Of a DNA stretch of 64,000 bases, positions 8,507 to 17,102 are shown piece by piece (position 1 is the first letter of the stretch; each line of letters opens with the position of its first letter). The notes under the pieces are model-generated. The model ran no database searches. It was given only the letters and a program-made list of their open reading frames with translations, and was not told the origin of the DNA. The stretch is from Streptococcus thoraltensis DSM 12221 (GTDB lineage Bacteria > Bacillota > Bacilli > Lactobacillales > Streptococcaceae), in contig NZ_KB904587.1 of the NCBI RefSeq assembly GCF_000380145.1, positions 122,899-186,898 on the forward strand. Direction: 5' to 3'. The position numbers and the translations under genes are program-made.

Positions 8507-8612
8507 TATAGTCTTTTGAATTAACTTTGATACATCGTCACTTTCGACTTGCCGTACGCGAGTACTGTCTGCGTCTCAGTTCCTTGTCTGAAAGCTAATT
8601 CATTTGACTATA
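8507..8612. repeat. MITE-like repeat family 1, copy A
   Basis: A 106-bp element with imperfect terminal inverted repeats TATAGTCttttGAATTAA and TTAATTCatttGACTATA (here GCTAATT at the right). The core reads gacatcgtcactttcgacttgc...ctgtctgcg...ccttgtctgaaag. It lies between the IS66 element and mtlD. Confidence 0.85.
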
Positions 8613-8660
8613 ACTGTTGTTTTGATAAGCTTTCTGAGAGTTTTTTCTTTCCACAAAGAA

Positions 8661-8696
8661 ACCTAAAAAGATGGAAGAGAATTCCATCTTTAGGTT
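8661..8696 (-). terminator. mtlD terminator
   Basis: CCTAAAGATGGAA pairs with TTCCATCTTTTTAGG on the minus strand with a five-base loop, just after mtlD. The T-tract that follows is short. Confidence 0.6.
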
Positions 8697-8703
8697 AATG
8701 CAT

Positions 8704-9855
8704 TTAATTCTTCAATCCCTCAACACTGGTAACGATTTCAGCAATAAGTGCTGGATCTTCAAGTCCAGTAACTTCGACAACAACGTCACTGAGTGATTTT
8801 TCTGCTAATAACTGTTGAAGTTGTACGCTTTGCTCATCATTTTCATCTTTATAGCTAAAGACAAATGCCACCGTTTTAAGGAGGTTTTCGTATGATAAAC
8901 CACGATCACGCAATTCTCGAATCGGACGAATAAAACGTTCATCAAAACCGAGTTTACGGATTGGTGTACGAGCTACACGGACAACATCATCAATGATGTA
9001 TGGATTTTCAAAACGGCTAATAATCACATCGTGATAGGCTTTCAAATCGGCTTCATCAAAGTCCCACTTTGCAATTAAGAGTGAACGAATTTCACCAAGA
9101 ACTGCTTCTAATTGTGCTTTGACATCAATATTTTGAAGGGCTTCAAGAATTGTTTTAGCACCGTAGTATGCTCCTGCATAGGCTGATGTTGCATGGCCGG
9201 AATTAACAGAGAACAATTTACGCTCGATAAATGGTTCTAGGTCTTCTTCGTAATGCACACCTTCCAATTTTAAGTCGGTGTTTTTCATACGACTTGTTTC
9301 CACTACCCATTCGTTAAATGGTTCTACGACAACAAAGAGGGGATCTTCGTGACTTTGAGCTGGCACGATACGGTCAACGGCTGCATTGGGAAATCCAACG
9401 TACTCTTCAACGTAAGTCAACTCTTCGTCTGAAAGGTACTTTTTCACTTCTTCATACAAGAATTGTGAACCACCAATCATGTTCTCACAGGCTAAAACGT
9501 CAATAGGCTGTGTGCTACCAGCTTCTTTACGAACTTTCAATCCATCTGCAATCAATTCAGCGATAAATGGCAAAATATTTGGTCCAATGGCTGTTGTAAT
9601 CAAGTCGGCTTCCGCTACTGCTGCAACCACATCTGCTGGATTTTTAGAGTTGTTAATACCTGAAACGTTTGAAACTGTAATATGACGTTTACCGTCTTCA
9701 GCAATTTCAATATCATAACTATGACGATCATTCAAGGCATCAATAATCGTTTCATTAACATCTACAAAGTCAATTGAAAAGTCATTGGCAAATAAAATTT
9801 CACCGATAAAACCGCGACCAATATTTCCGGCACCAAAATGTACTGCTTTTTTCAT
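8704..9855 (-). CDS. mtlD: mannitol-1-phosphate 5-dehydrogenase
   Basis: This 383-residue cytoplasmic enzyme oxidises mannitol 1-phosphate to fructose 6-phosphate with NAD. The Rossmann motif [13 protein letters not shown] is at residues 5-17 and the length matches the family (about 380). Of two adjacent ATG codons (9858, 9855) the second has the better distance from AAGGAG. It is the last gene of mtlA-mtlR-mtlF-mtlD, 13 bases after mtlF. Confidence 0.95.
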   Translation of the reverse strand: MKKAVHFGAGNIGRGFIGEILFANDFSIDFVDVNETIIDALNDRHSYDIEIAEDGKRHITVSNVSGINNSKNPADVVAAVAEADLITTAIGPNILPFIAELIADGLKVRKEAGSTQPIDVLACENMIGGSQFLYEEVKKYLSDEELTYVEEYVGFPNAAVDRIVPAQSHEDPLFVVVEPFNEWVVETSRMKNTDLKLEGVHYEEDLEPFIERKLFSVNSGHATSAYAGAYYGAKTILEALQNIDVKAQLEAVLGEIRSLLIAKWDFDEADLKAYHDVIISRFENPYIIDDVVRVARTPIRKLGFDERFIRPIRELRDRGLSYENLLKTVAFVFSYKDENDEQSVQLQQLLAEKSLSDVVVEVTGLEDPALIAEIVTSVEGLKN

Positions 9856-9868
9856 CATGTTCTCCTTT

Positions 9869-10306
9869 TTATGCAACACTGTTCAACAAACGAATAATTT
9901 CTTCTTCGGTTTGAGCATCTGCCAATCTAACCACATTATCGACATCTGCACAGAAGATTGAAATTTTTTGAATCATATCCAAGTGTTCATCTCCAATACC
10001 CGCGATACCAAACAAGACTGTCGCTGTTTGAGGGGTTTCATCTGTTCCAAAGTTAACACCTTTAGGCACTTGAACAACAGTGATACCAGATTTCAAAACT
10101 TCTTTTTTAGCCTTATCTGTGCCATGTGGGATGGCAATAAAGTTTCCCATATAAACGGATAACTCTTCATTACGCGTAATCATAGCGTCTACATATGATG
10201 GGTTAACATAACCTCTATCTTTGAGAAGATTACCACAATAGCGAATAGCATCTTCTTTACTACCAAAGGCTTGATTTAACTTGATTAGTTCTTTTTCGAA
10301 TTGCAT
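9869..10306 (-). CDS. mtlF: mannitol PTS EIIA component
   Basis: This 145-residue protein carries phosphate from HPr to the mannitol EIIB domain. The phosphorylated residue is His61 in NFIAIPHGT. The open frame runs further upstream inside mtlR, but the ATG at 10306 has GGAG seven bases before it and gives the family length. The mtlR stop lies one base before this ATG, so translation is probably coupled. Confidence 0.93.
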   Translation of the reverse strand: MQFEKELIKLNQAFGSKEDAIRYCGNLLKDRGYVNPSYVDAMITRNEELSVYMGNFIAIPHGTDKAKKEVLKSGITVVQVPKGVNFGTDETPQTATVLFGIAGIGDEHLDMIQKISIFCADVDNVVRLADAQTEEEIIRLLNSVA

Positions 10307-10307
10307 G

Positions 10308-12257
10308 TTAATTCTCCAATTTCTTGATATTTTCTGTGAAAATTTGGTTGAGTAACTGATAGATAATAGCTTTATTACCAGTTTTGTAAATCTCTGTATA
10401 GAGATGGTTTTCAATGATTGATTGACCAATTGCTGTCATCAATTCTCTAACTGTATCACTTTCAGAAATGCCCGTCAGCATGACTAATACCCTTGTAACC
10501 ACTTCAGGAGTTCTATTCATAGAAATAGCTGTCACAGGTTGCTCTAAATCACAAATGTAAAAGCCTGATTGTTTTACACGACTTGAGCGCGTATGAAGAA
10601 GCATCAAGCCCGTTTCTGGAATGGCCATAGGACTTTGCTCAAAGCGTTGGATTAACTTTGCAGATAGGTAATCGTAATCAGTAATACCTGGTAAAACATT
10701 AACAACAGATAGTACCGCATCTTCAAAAGAGCCAACATTAGCCACTTGATAAACATTAAAATGTTGTAACAAAGACTGGCTGACTACCAGATAATCTTGA
10801 ACGTCAAAGCTAGCTTCAATGGGTAATTCCGAGCGAACAACCACATCACGATTCTCTTGAACACTCTGCAAGAAATCCTGAAGGGCAAGAAGTTCTTTTC
10901 CATCAGGATAAATAGAGATAAAATAGAAGTCTTCCTTAGTTGGTTGAGTGGTTAAAACAGCATCGTATTGCTCAACTGCTGTCGCCTCAAATTGACTCGG
11001 TGAGGTAACACTTAAGCGTTCTATAAAAGGTGCCAAGTTTTTAATCCTAGTAACCAAAAGCTCTCTAGCTAGAGGTCTTTCATCTGTCAACAATAAGAGA
11101 CGAATAGGATATATATCAGGGCTTCTTCTCAAACTAGAGGCAAAATGTAAGGTAATCAGCTCATATTCATTTTCTGTTTGTAAGTATGTTGGGAAAATAT
11201 CCTTAACCAGTAAGCTGACAACACGATGCAGATAAGAACTGTGTCGCAAAGCACTGTGTGCAATAGCGTTCTGACTAGATTCACCAAAAATCTCTGGTAC
11301 AGCTAAACTTAAACGAATGTGATTAAAAAGAAACTTGAATAAAATCTGATCTTTAGCGAAATTACTTTTTGTGTAAAGAGATACTTTATCAATCAGATTC
11401 GAGATGTTGTAATAAAACTCACTATCCACCTGCTCTTGAAAGAGTGGATCTGGCTGTCGTTTAATAACAAATTCATCCAAACGTTGAGCGAAATACAGAA
11501 TTTCTTGTAAGTTAAAGAATTGACCAGATTCCTTAGCATAATCATTAAAAAGTGATTGCGTTAAATCGAGAGCTTCTCGACTGACAGGGCGACTTTGTAG
11601 TTCAAGTTGATTAACATTTGCCAAACTCAACAAAACAATCAGGAAGTGTCCCATAATAGCATCACATTCAGGAAGTTGTTCACCGATTTGTTCAAACAGT
11701 TTTTTCGCAATCTTAAACTGCTTCACATTGAACCACGGCAGATGCAGTTGCTCTAATTTACTAAAGTCAGAAACCGCTAGGCTTTGTGTCAAAATAACGG
11801 CTGCTAACCATCTTTTTAAGCCATTATCCCCTTCAAGTGAGTAACCTCCCTGACGATGCATTCGAAGGTTAAAATCATTGAAACGTCCTTCAATAGTCGC
11901 AATATCTTGAATGATTGTCACATTACTAACTATAAATTCTTCTTGTAACAACTCATTGGTTAAAGGCTTGTCTTCCATCAATAAAGAAAGAGAAATCAGA
12001 GAAAGTCTTTCTTTCTGAGAATAGGTCTTTTGGGACTGGTAATGCTCGAGTTTGTCTAAATCACCAGACAAGTAATACTTTCCTGATTCTCTCAATATCC
12101 CTATTTGAATAGTATGTAAGCTCTCGGTAAGATCAGCAATAGTTCGGTAGGTTGTTCGTTTTGATACTTGTAGAATATCTGTTAGTTGATTGACGGAAAG
12201 CTTCCCATATTCCAGGAAAGCTTTCAACAATTGTTCTTCACGTTTTGTCAATAGCAT
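10308..12257 (-). CDS. mtlR: mannitol operon activator, BglG/MtlR type
   Basis: This 649-residue transcription regulator has an N-terminal helix-turn-helix ([20 protein letters not shown], residues 18-37), a second HTH-like segment, two PTS regulation domains in the middle, and EIIB- and EIIA-like modules at the C terminus. MtlR proteins activate mtl transcription according to their phosphorylation by PTS components. It lies between the EIICB and EIIA genes. It is slightly shorter than Bacillus MtlR. Confidence 0.88.
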   Translation of the reverse strand: MLLTKREEQLLKAFLEYGKLSVNQLTDILQVSKRTTYRTIADLTESLHTIQIGILRESGKYYLSGDLDKLEHYQSQKTYSQKERLSLISLSLLMEDKPLTNELLQEEFIVSNVTIIQDIATIEGRFNDFNLRMHRQGGYSLEGDNGLKRWLAAVILTQSLAVSDFSKLEQLHLPWFNVKQFKIAKKLFEQIGEQLPECDAIMGHFLIVLLSLANVNQLELQSRPVSREALDLTQSLFNDYAKESGQFFNLQEILYFAQRLDEFVIKRQPDPLFQEQVDSEFYYNISNLIDKVSLYTKSNFAKDQILFKFLFNHIRLSLAVPEIFGESSQNAIAHSALRHSSYLHRVVSLLVKDIFPTYLQTENEYELITLHFASSLRRSPDIYPIRLLLLTDERPLARELLVTRIKNLAPFIERLSVTSPSQFEATAVEQYDAVLTTQPTKEDFYFISIYPDGKELLALQDFLQSVQENRDVVVRSELPIEASFDVQDYLVVSQSLLQHFNVYQVANVGSFEDAVLSVVNVLPGITDYDYLSAKLIQRFEQSPMAIPETGLMLLHTRSSRVKQSGFYICDLEQPVTAISMNRTPEVVTRVLVMLTGISESDTVRELMTAIGQSIIENHLYTEIYKTGNKAIIYQLLNQIFTENIKKLEN

Positions 12258-12345
12258 AAACTTATTATACTACTTTTCTATTCTTGCTTTCAATGTCCCC
12301 ATTAGACTATAAAATCTAAGTGACATGATTGAGTTCCAACTTCAA

Positions 12346-14115
12346 TTATTTATTCATTCGATCGACCATTTTGTCATATTCTGGTGTTGTTACAAGGCTA
12401 TCAACAACAAGAAGCTGAGCATTTGGTGCAGCTGATTGTACATCCGTTTGATTAGCGATTGTGGTAACAACCAGAATATTTTTAGCATTGAAACGGTCGA
12501 GTTCTACAAATGGTGCTTTTGATACTGGAATACCAACATTTTTATTTTTAAAGATTGCTTCGAGAGTTGCTTGCCCCATTGTTGCTGAACCTTCAGCTTT
12601 CCCATAGGCAAATACGACTTCATCAATTTGGTTCAAATCAACATTCTCATCTGTAGCAACCACTTGTTTTTCTTGAGCTGAAACAGAGGTCACTTCTTCT
12701 GCCAACAAGGCTACAATTTCATCATATTTTGGTGTGGCTAAGAAGTTGTCCACTGACACGTGTGCCGCACGTGGTGTGCGTTGATAGGCGCGTGGTGCTA
12801 ACTCTTCTTGAGTCACAATCAAAGTGCGATCAACGTCTGTAAGGTTTGAAATGGCTTTATTAGTAACAGGAATGTTAAGACCAGCTTTTTTCACTTTATC
12901 ACGGAGAATTGAAGCACCCATAGCTGAACTCCCCATACCAGCATCACATGCGAAGATAATTTGGTCAATGGCTTCTGATGAAATTTCTTCAGTGATTGGT
13001 GATGATTGCGTTGAAGTTGCTTGACCTTTTGATTGTGCTTTCGCCGCTGCTGTTGCTGCTTGAGCTTGAGCCAAATCATCACCTGTTGATTTATCTGTTT
13101 TAAGGATAATGGATGCCACAAAGAATGATGCTGCTGTCGCTGCGAAGACACCTGCAAGAACAACTAAGTGAGGACCAAATCCTTTAGGTGCCATAGCCAT
13201 AATGGCGATAATTGAACCCGGTGAAGATGGTGATGTTAGACCCGCTCCAAGAAGTTGGAAAGTAAAGGTACCTGTCACACCACCTGCGATTGCTGCTAAG
13301 AACATAGCAGGTTTCATCATGACATATGGGAAGTAGATTTCGTGAATACCACCAAGGAAGTGAATAATAGTTGCTCCCCATGAAGAAGCTTTTGCTGAAC
13401 CCTTGCCAAAAATACCATAAGCAAGGAGGATACCAAGACCAGGTCCAGGGTTAGCTTCAAGAAGATAAAGAATTGATTTACCAGTCTCTGCTGCTTGCTC
13501 AGTGCCCAGTGGTGTAAAGATACCATGGTTAAGGGCATTGTTCAAGAAGAGAACTTTGGCAAGTTCAATAATCAAGTTAGCAATTGGTAAGAGTTTAGCG
13601 TCAACAATTGCTTGAACACCGTCACCAACCCAACCAGTAAGTGTTGCTACAACTGGCCCAATGGCAAAGAAGGCTAGTAAGACAAGACCAAAACCAATTA
13701 AACCAGCTGAAAAGTTGTTAACCAACATCTCAAAACCAGTTGGGATTTTTGATTGGAATTTTTCATCAAATTTTTTGATAAGCCAACCACCAAGAGGCCC
13801 CATAATCATAGCACCGATAAACATTGGTACTGTGGAACCAGCGATAGCTCCAAACGTAGCAATGGCACCAACAACACCTCCACGTTGTGCATAGACGTTG
13901 TAACCACCAGTGTAACCAATAAGAATTGGAAGCAAGTAAGTCAACATTGGACCTACAATTGTGGCTAATTTTTCATTTGGTAAGTAACCTGCCTCAATAA
14001 AAAGTGCTGTGATTACCCCCCAAGCAATAAATGCCCCAATATTGGGCATGACCATATTAGAAAGTGTTGTTCCAAGTTTTTGGATTTTCACTTTTAATGA
14101 TGATTGTTGTTCCAT
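12346..14115 (-). CDS. mtlA: mannitol PTS EIICB with a second, cysteine-free EIIB-like domain
   Basis: This 589-residue membrane permease phosphorylates mannitol as it imports it. The EIIC domain spans about residues 1-340 with several membrane helices and the GGIHEIYFPYV motif (255-265). An Ala/Gln/Ser-rich linker (345-380) leads to an EIIB domain with the phosphorylated Cys390 in FACDAGMGSSAMG. A second EIIB-like repeat (493-589) has FAYGKAEGSATMG at the equivalent place and no cysteine. GGAGGC precedes the ATG, and a cre-like site lies just upstream. Confidence 0.93.
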   Translation of the reverse strand: MEQQSSLKVKIQKLGTTLSNMVMPNIGAFIAWGVITALFIEAGYLPNEKLATIVGPMLTYLLPILIGYTGGYNVYAQRGGVVGAIATFGAIAGSTVPMFIGAMIMGPLGGWLIKKFDEKFQSKIPTGFEMLVNNFSAGLIGFGLVLLAFFAIGPVVATLTGWVGDGVQAIVDAKLLPIANLIIELAKVLFLNNALNHGIFTPLGTEQAAETGKSILYLLEANPGPGLGILLAYGIFGKGSAKASSWGATIIHFLGGIHEIYFPYVMMKPAMFLAAIAGGVTGTFTFQLLGAGLTSPSSPGSIIAIMAMAPKGFGPHLVVLAGVFAATAASFFVASIILKTDKSTGDDLAQAQAATAAAKAQSKGQATSTQSSPITEEISSEAIDQIIFACDAGMGSSAMGASILRDKVKKAGLNIPVTNKAISNLTDVDRTLIVTQEELAPRAYQRTPRAAHVSVDNFLATPKYDEIVALLAEEVTSVSAQEKQVVATDENVDLNQIDEVVFAYGKAEGSATMGQATLEAIFKNKNVGIPVSKAPFVELDRFNAKNILVVTTIANQTDVQSAAPNAQLLVVDSLVTTPEYDKMVDRMNK

Positions 14116-14154
14116 GAGAACGCCTCCTATTTTTTTTACTTATTCATGATAACA

Positions 14155-14170
14155 TTAAAGCGTTTTCTAT
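14155..14170 (-). promoter_or_regulatory. cre-like site upstream of mtlA
   Basis: On the minus strand ATAGAAAACGCTTTAA resembles the CcpA cre consensus. It is about 40 bp before the mtlA start, where catabolite repression would act. Confidence 0.5.
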
Positions 14171-14206
14171 AACACTCAAACTTTGACACATTTTTTGTGC
14201 CAAAAA

Positions 14207-14234
14207 AAGATGCCTGACTTTTGCCTGACATCTT
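14207..14234 (-). terminator. glmS terminator
   Basis: AAGATGTC pairs with GGCATCTT (one U-G pair) and is followed by seven T on the minus strand, after the glmS stop. Confidence 0.65.
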
Positions 14235-14251
14235 CTCTTTATATTAAGGAC

Positions 14252-16063
14252 TTATTCAACAGTAACAGCTTTAGCAAGGTTACGTGGCTTGTCAACGTCA
14301 AGACCACGTTGAAGTGATGCATAGTAAGCAATCAATTGTGTTGAAATAACCATACCAATTGTTGCTAAGAATGGATGAACTTTATTAACAACAATATCAT
14401 CACCTTCACGTTCCAATCCTTCTTCAACAACCGTTAAGACATTGGCACCACGAGCAGCTACTTCTTGGATATTACCACGTGTATGAGCAGCTACAAGTTC
14501 GCTTGAAGAAATCAAACCGATAACTGGTGTTCCATCTTCAATCAATGAAATCGTACCATGCTTCAACTCACCAGCTGCAAAACCTTCACATTGGATGTAT
14601 GAAATTTCTTTTAATTTGAGCGATGCTTCCATAGCTACATAGTAATCATTACCACGTCCAATATAGAAAGCGTTACGCGTTGTAGATAATAATTTTTCCA
14701 CTTTATCTGCAATCATATCTTTTTCAGATAAGGTCGCCTCGATAGATTGCGCTACGATAGATAGCTCATGCACAAGATCGAATTCAGCTGCTTCAGCTTT
14801 GCCATTTGCTTCACCAACCGCTTTAGCTAGGAACGCAAGGGCAGCTACTTGAGCTGTGTAGGCTTTTGTTGATGCAACGGCAATTTCAGGTCCAGCGTGA
14901 AGGAGCATTGTATAGGTTGCTTCACGTGAAAGCGTTGAACCAGGAACGTTAGTTACTGTCAAACTTGGGATGCCCATTTCATTGGCTTTTACAAGTACTT
15001 GACGGCTATCAGCTGTTTCACCCGATTGGCTGAGCAAGATAAACATTGGTTTTTTGCTAAGAAGTGGCATGTTATAGCCCCACTCAGATGCAACTCCAAG
15101 TTCTACTGGTGTATCAGTTAATTTTTCAAGCATAGCTTTTGAAGCAAAACCAGCATTGTATGATGTACCTGCTGCAAGAATATAGATACGATCAGCATCT
15201 TGTACAGACTTAACGATGGCTGGATCGATGTTCATATTGCCTTCGCTGTCAGCGTATGTTGAAATCAATTTACGCATAACAGTTGGTTGCTCATCAATTT
15301 CTTTGAGCATATAAAATGGATAGGTACCTTTACCAATATCAGAGAGATCCAACTCAGCTGTGTAAGAATCACGCTCAATTTCGTTTCCATCGTAGTCAGT
15401 AACTGTCGCTGCATCTTTAGTCAAAATAACCAATTCTTTGTCATGGATTTCCATAAATTCAGAAGTTTCACGAATCATTGCCATCGCATCTGAACAGACC
15501 ATGTTGTATCCATCGCCCAAACCAATCAAAAGAGGTGATTTGTTTTTAGCGACATAGATAGTATCTGTATCTTCAGAATCAACCAATGCAAAGGCATAGG
15601 AACCTTCGATGATTGACAATGCTTTCTTGAAGGCTTCAAGAACTGACAAACTATCTTCAACAAATTGACCAATCAAATGAACAGCAATTTCTGTATCTGT
15701 TTGACCTTTCAAGTCATGACCTGCAAGGTACTCCTCTTTGATTTGAAGGTAGTTTTCAATAACACCATTATGAACGAGAACAAAACGCCCAGTTGCTGAT
15801 GTATGTGGGTGAGCGTTATCCTCAGTTGCTTGACCATGAGTAGCCCAACGTGTATGACCGATACCAGTGCTTCCAGAAACATCAATACCAATCTTAGCAC
15901 GTAGGTCTGCAATACGACCAACTGATTTTACAAGGCTAGAATTGTCACCATTAGCGACATAAATACCTGCTGAGTCATAACCTCGGTATTCCAACTTTTC
16001 AAGACCTTGCATCAAGATATCTGTTGCATTACGATTTCCTACAACACCAACAATTCCACACAT
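14252..16063 (-). CDS. glmS: glutamine-fructose-6-phosphate aminotransferase
   Basis: This 603-residue enzyme makes glucosamine 6-phosphate, the first step to cell-wall amino sugars. Translation starts MCGIVGVVGN, so Cys2 becomes the N-terminal nucleophile of the glutaminase domain (about 1-220); two sugar-isomerase domains follow, with LSQSGETADSRQVL in the first and a C-terminal DKPRNLAKAVTVE. It is monocistronic. The promoter (16159-16187) lies between two copies of a 15-bp operator. Confidence 0.96.
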   Translation of the reverse strand: MCGIVGVVGNRNATDILMQGLEKLEYRGYDSAGIYVANGDNSSLVKSVGRIADLRAKIGIDVSGSTGIGHTRWATHGQATEDNAHPHTSATGRFVLVHNGVIENYLQIKEEYLAGHDLKGQTDTEIAVHLIGQFVEDSLSVLEAFKKALSIIEGSYAFALVDSEDTDTIYVAKNKSPLLIGLGDGYNMVCSDAMAMIRETSEFMEIHDKELVILTKDAATVTDYDGNEIERDSYTAELDLSDIGKGTYPFYMLKEIDEQPTVMRKLISTYADSEGNMNIDPAIVKSVQDADRIYILAAGTSYNAGFASKAMLEKLTDTPVELGVASEWGYNMPLLSKKPMFILLSQSGETADSRQVLVKANEMGIPSLTVTNVPGSTLSREATYTMLLHAGPEIAVASTKAYTAQVAALAFLAKAVGEANGKAEAAEFDLVHELSIVAQSIEATLSEKDMIADKVEKLLSTTRNAFYIGRGNDYYVAMEASLKLKEISYIQCEGFAAGELKHGTISLIEDGTPVIGLISSSELVAAHTRGNIQEVAARGANVLTVVEEGLEREGDDIVVNKVHPFLATIGMVISTQLIAYYASLQRGLDVDKPRNLAKAVTVE

Positions 16064-16117
16064 AAATTTCTTCGTAGTTATCTCAAATCGATAACCACTC
16101 CTCCTTTTTCATTTCTA

Positions 16118-16132
16118 AATTGGTATAGTCAT
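16118..16132. promoter_or_regulatory. putative NagR-type operator, downstream copy
   Basis: AATTGGTATAGTCAT, identical to 16195-16209. It extends into a partial palindrome GGTATA..TATACC. It lies between the glmS promoter and start codon. Amino-sugar control by a GntR-type NagR is inferred. Confidence 0.55.
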
Positions 16133-16158
16133 TTATACCTCAAAAATAAGACATTGAT

Positions 16159-16187
16159 AGTATATAACGATATTTCGATTATGTCAA
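16159..16187 (-). promoter_or_regulatory. glmS promoter
   Basis: On the minus strand TTGACA (16182-16187), 17 bp, TATACT (16159-16164). The leader is about 90 nt. Confidence 0.75.
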
Positions 16188-16194
16188 CACAAAA

Positions 16195-16209
16195 AATTGG
16201 TATAGTCAT
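16195..16209. promoter_or_regulatory. putative NagR-type operator, upstream copy
   Basis: Second exact copy of AATTGGTATAGTCAT, 77 bp from the first and just upstream of the -35. Confidence 0.55.
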
Positions 16210-16374
16210 ATTTTTAAAAAATAAAAAATCCATAGACATTCTCTGAACGTGGACAAACCCTTAAAAATTGGGTAATTTAGAAATTTTGCAGGGAGATGAA
16301 TGCTAAATACACTTTTAGAAACGCTGTTATTTCAAAGTTTTTAAAACTGTTTTATTTTTGACTACAATCAAAAA

Positions 16375-16414
16375 GATTGAAGAAAAATATCCAAAATGGA
16401 CTTTTTCTTCAATC
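16375..16414. repeat. hairpin repeat family 3, copy 1
   Basis: GATTGAAGAAAAA pairs perfectly with TTTTTCTTCAATC around a loop containing TCCAAAATGGA. Related copies are at 58146-58184 and 62133-62174. The rest of the glmS-signal peptidase interval (16210-16442) shows nothing else. Confidence 0.7.
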
Positions 16415-16442
16415 CGAGGCATTCTATAATCTTTTCCGATAA

Positions 16443-17000
16443 TTATTTATTTTCTAAAAATCCAAATTCGTCGAATGGATACAGCTTGAATGTCAATACT
16501 CCTTTTATTTGAGCTTGGTCAATCAAACCAAATTGACGACTATCTTGCTCATCTTGACGGTTATCATTCAAAACAAGAAAATGATTTTTAGCAATTTTAT
16601 CTTTAGATGATTTGCTAATTGTTTGTAGATTAAAATCCATCGTGAAGTTGACTTGATGATTCGTTTTAGCCAGATAAGCCGCTTTTAAATCTTCGATATA
16701 AGGTTCTGGCTTAACAACGCCATTAATATAAAGAACGTCATCCATGGACGCTACATTATCACCGCTTTCGGCAATGACACGGCTAATATGCTTTCTACCA
16801 TCAGCCTCATAAACAATATAGTCATCAGGTTTAGGTTTTTCTTGTTTATTATAAACCAAAACATCATTAGCTTTTAAGAAACTATTTTCACTTTCCTCGT
16901 TCACTTTAATAGTAGAAATGTAGAATCTACCAATAAAAAAAAGGACTAGTGCAAAAATAACGGCTAAAATAATGTTTCGAATTAAATCACGCTTTACCAT
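16443..17000 (-). CDS. signal peptidase I family protein with altered catalytic dyad
   Basis: This 185-residue protein has one N-terminal membrane segment (about 8-27) and the S26 fold. Aligned by eye with SipS, the Ser-box SMxPTLK reads SENSFLK (Ser37 present, the Met and Pro lost). The Lys-box YVKRxIGxPGD reads HISRVIAESGD, putting Ser73 where the general-base lysine should be. DDVLYINGVVKPEPY and the C-terminal LNDNRQDEQDSRQFG are well preserved. It is therefore likely to be inactive or to use another base (Lys70 is close). It follows pyk on the minus strand. Confidence 0.8.
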   Translation of the reverse strand: MVKRDLIRNIILAVIFALVLFFIGRFYISTIKVNEESENSFLKANDVLVYNKQEKPKPDDYIVYEADGRKHISRVIAESGDNVASMDDVLYINGVVKPEPYIEDLKAAYLAKTNHQVNFTMDFNLQTISKSSKDKIAKNHFLVLNDNRQDEQDSRQFGLIDQAQIKGVLTFKLYPFDEFGFLENK

Positions 17001-17102
17001 ACTTAACTTCTCCTTGTTTTGAAAACTATTATACCATTTTTCATAACATAAAAAAAGTAGAGTAATCCTAAGACTACTCTACTTAAGTCAAAATATAATT
17101 TC

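Noticed and set aside
12891..13163. 90-codon frame inside mtlA
   Set aside because: Glutamine-rich translation of the mtlA linker in another frame.
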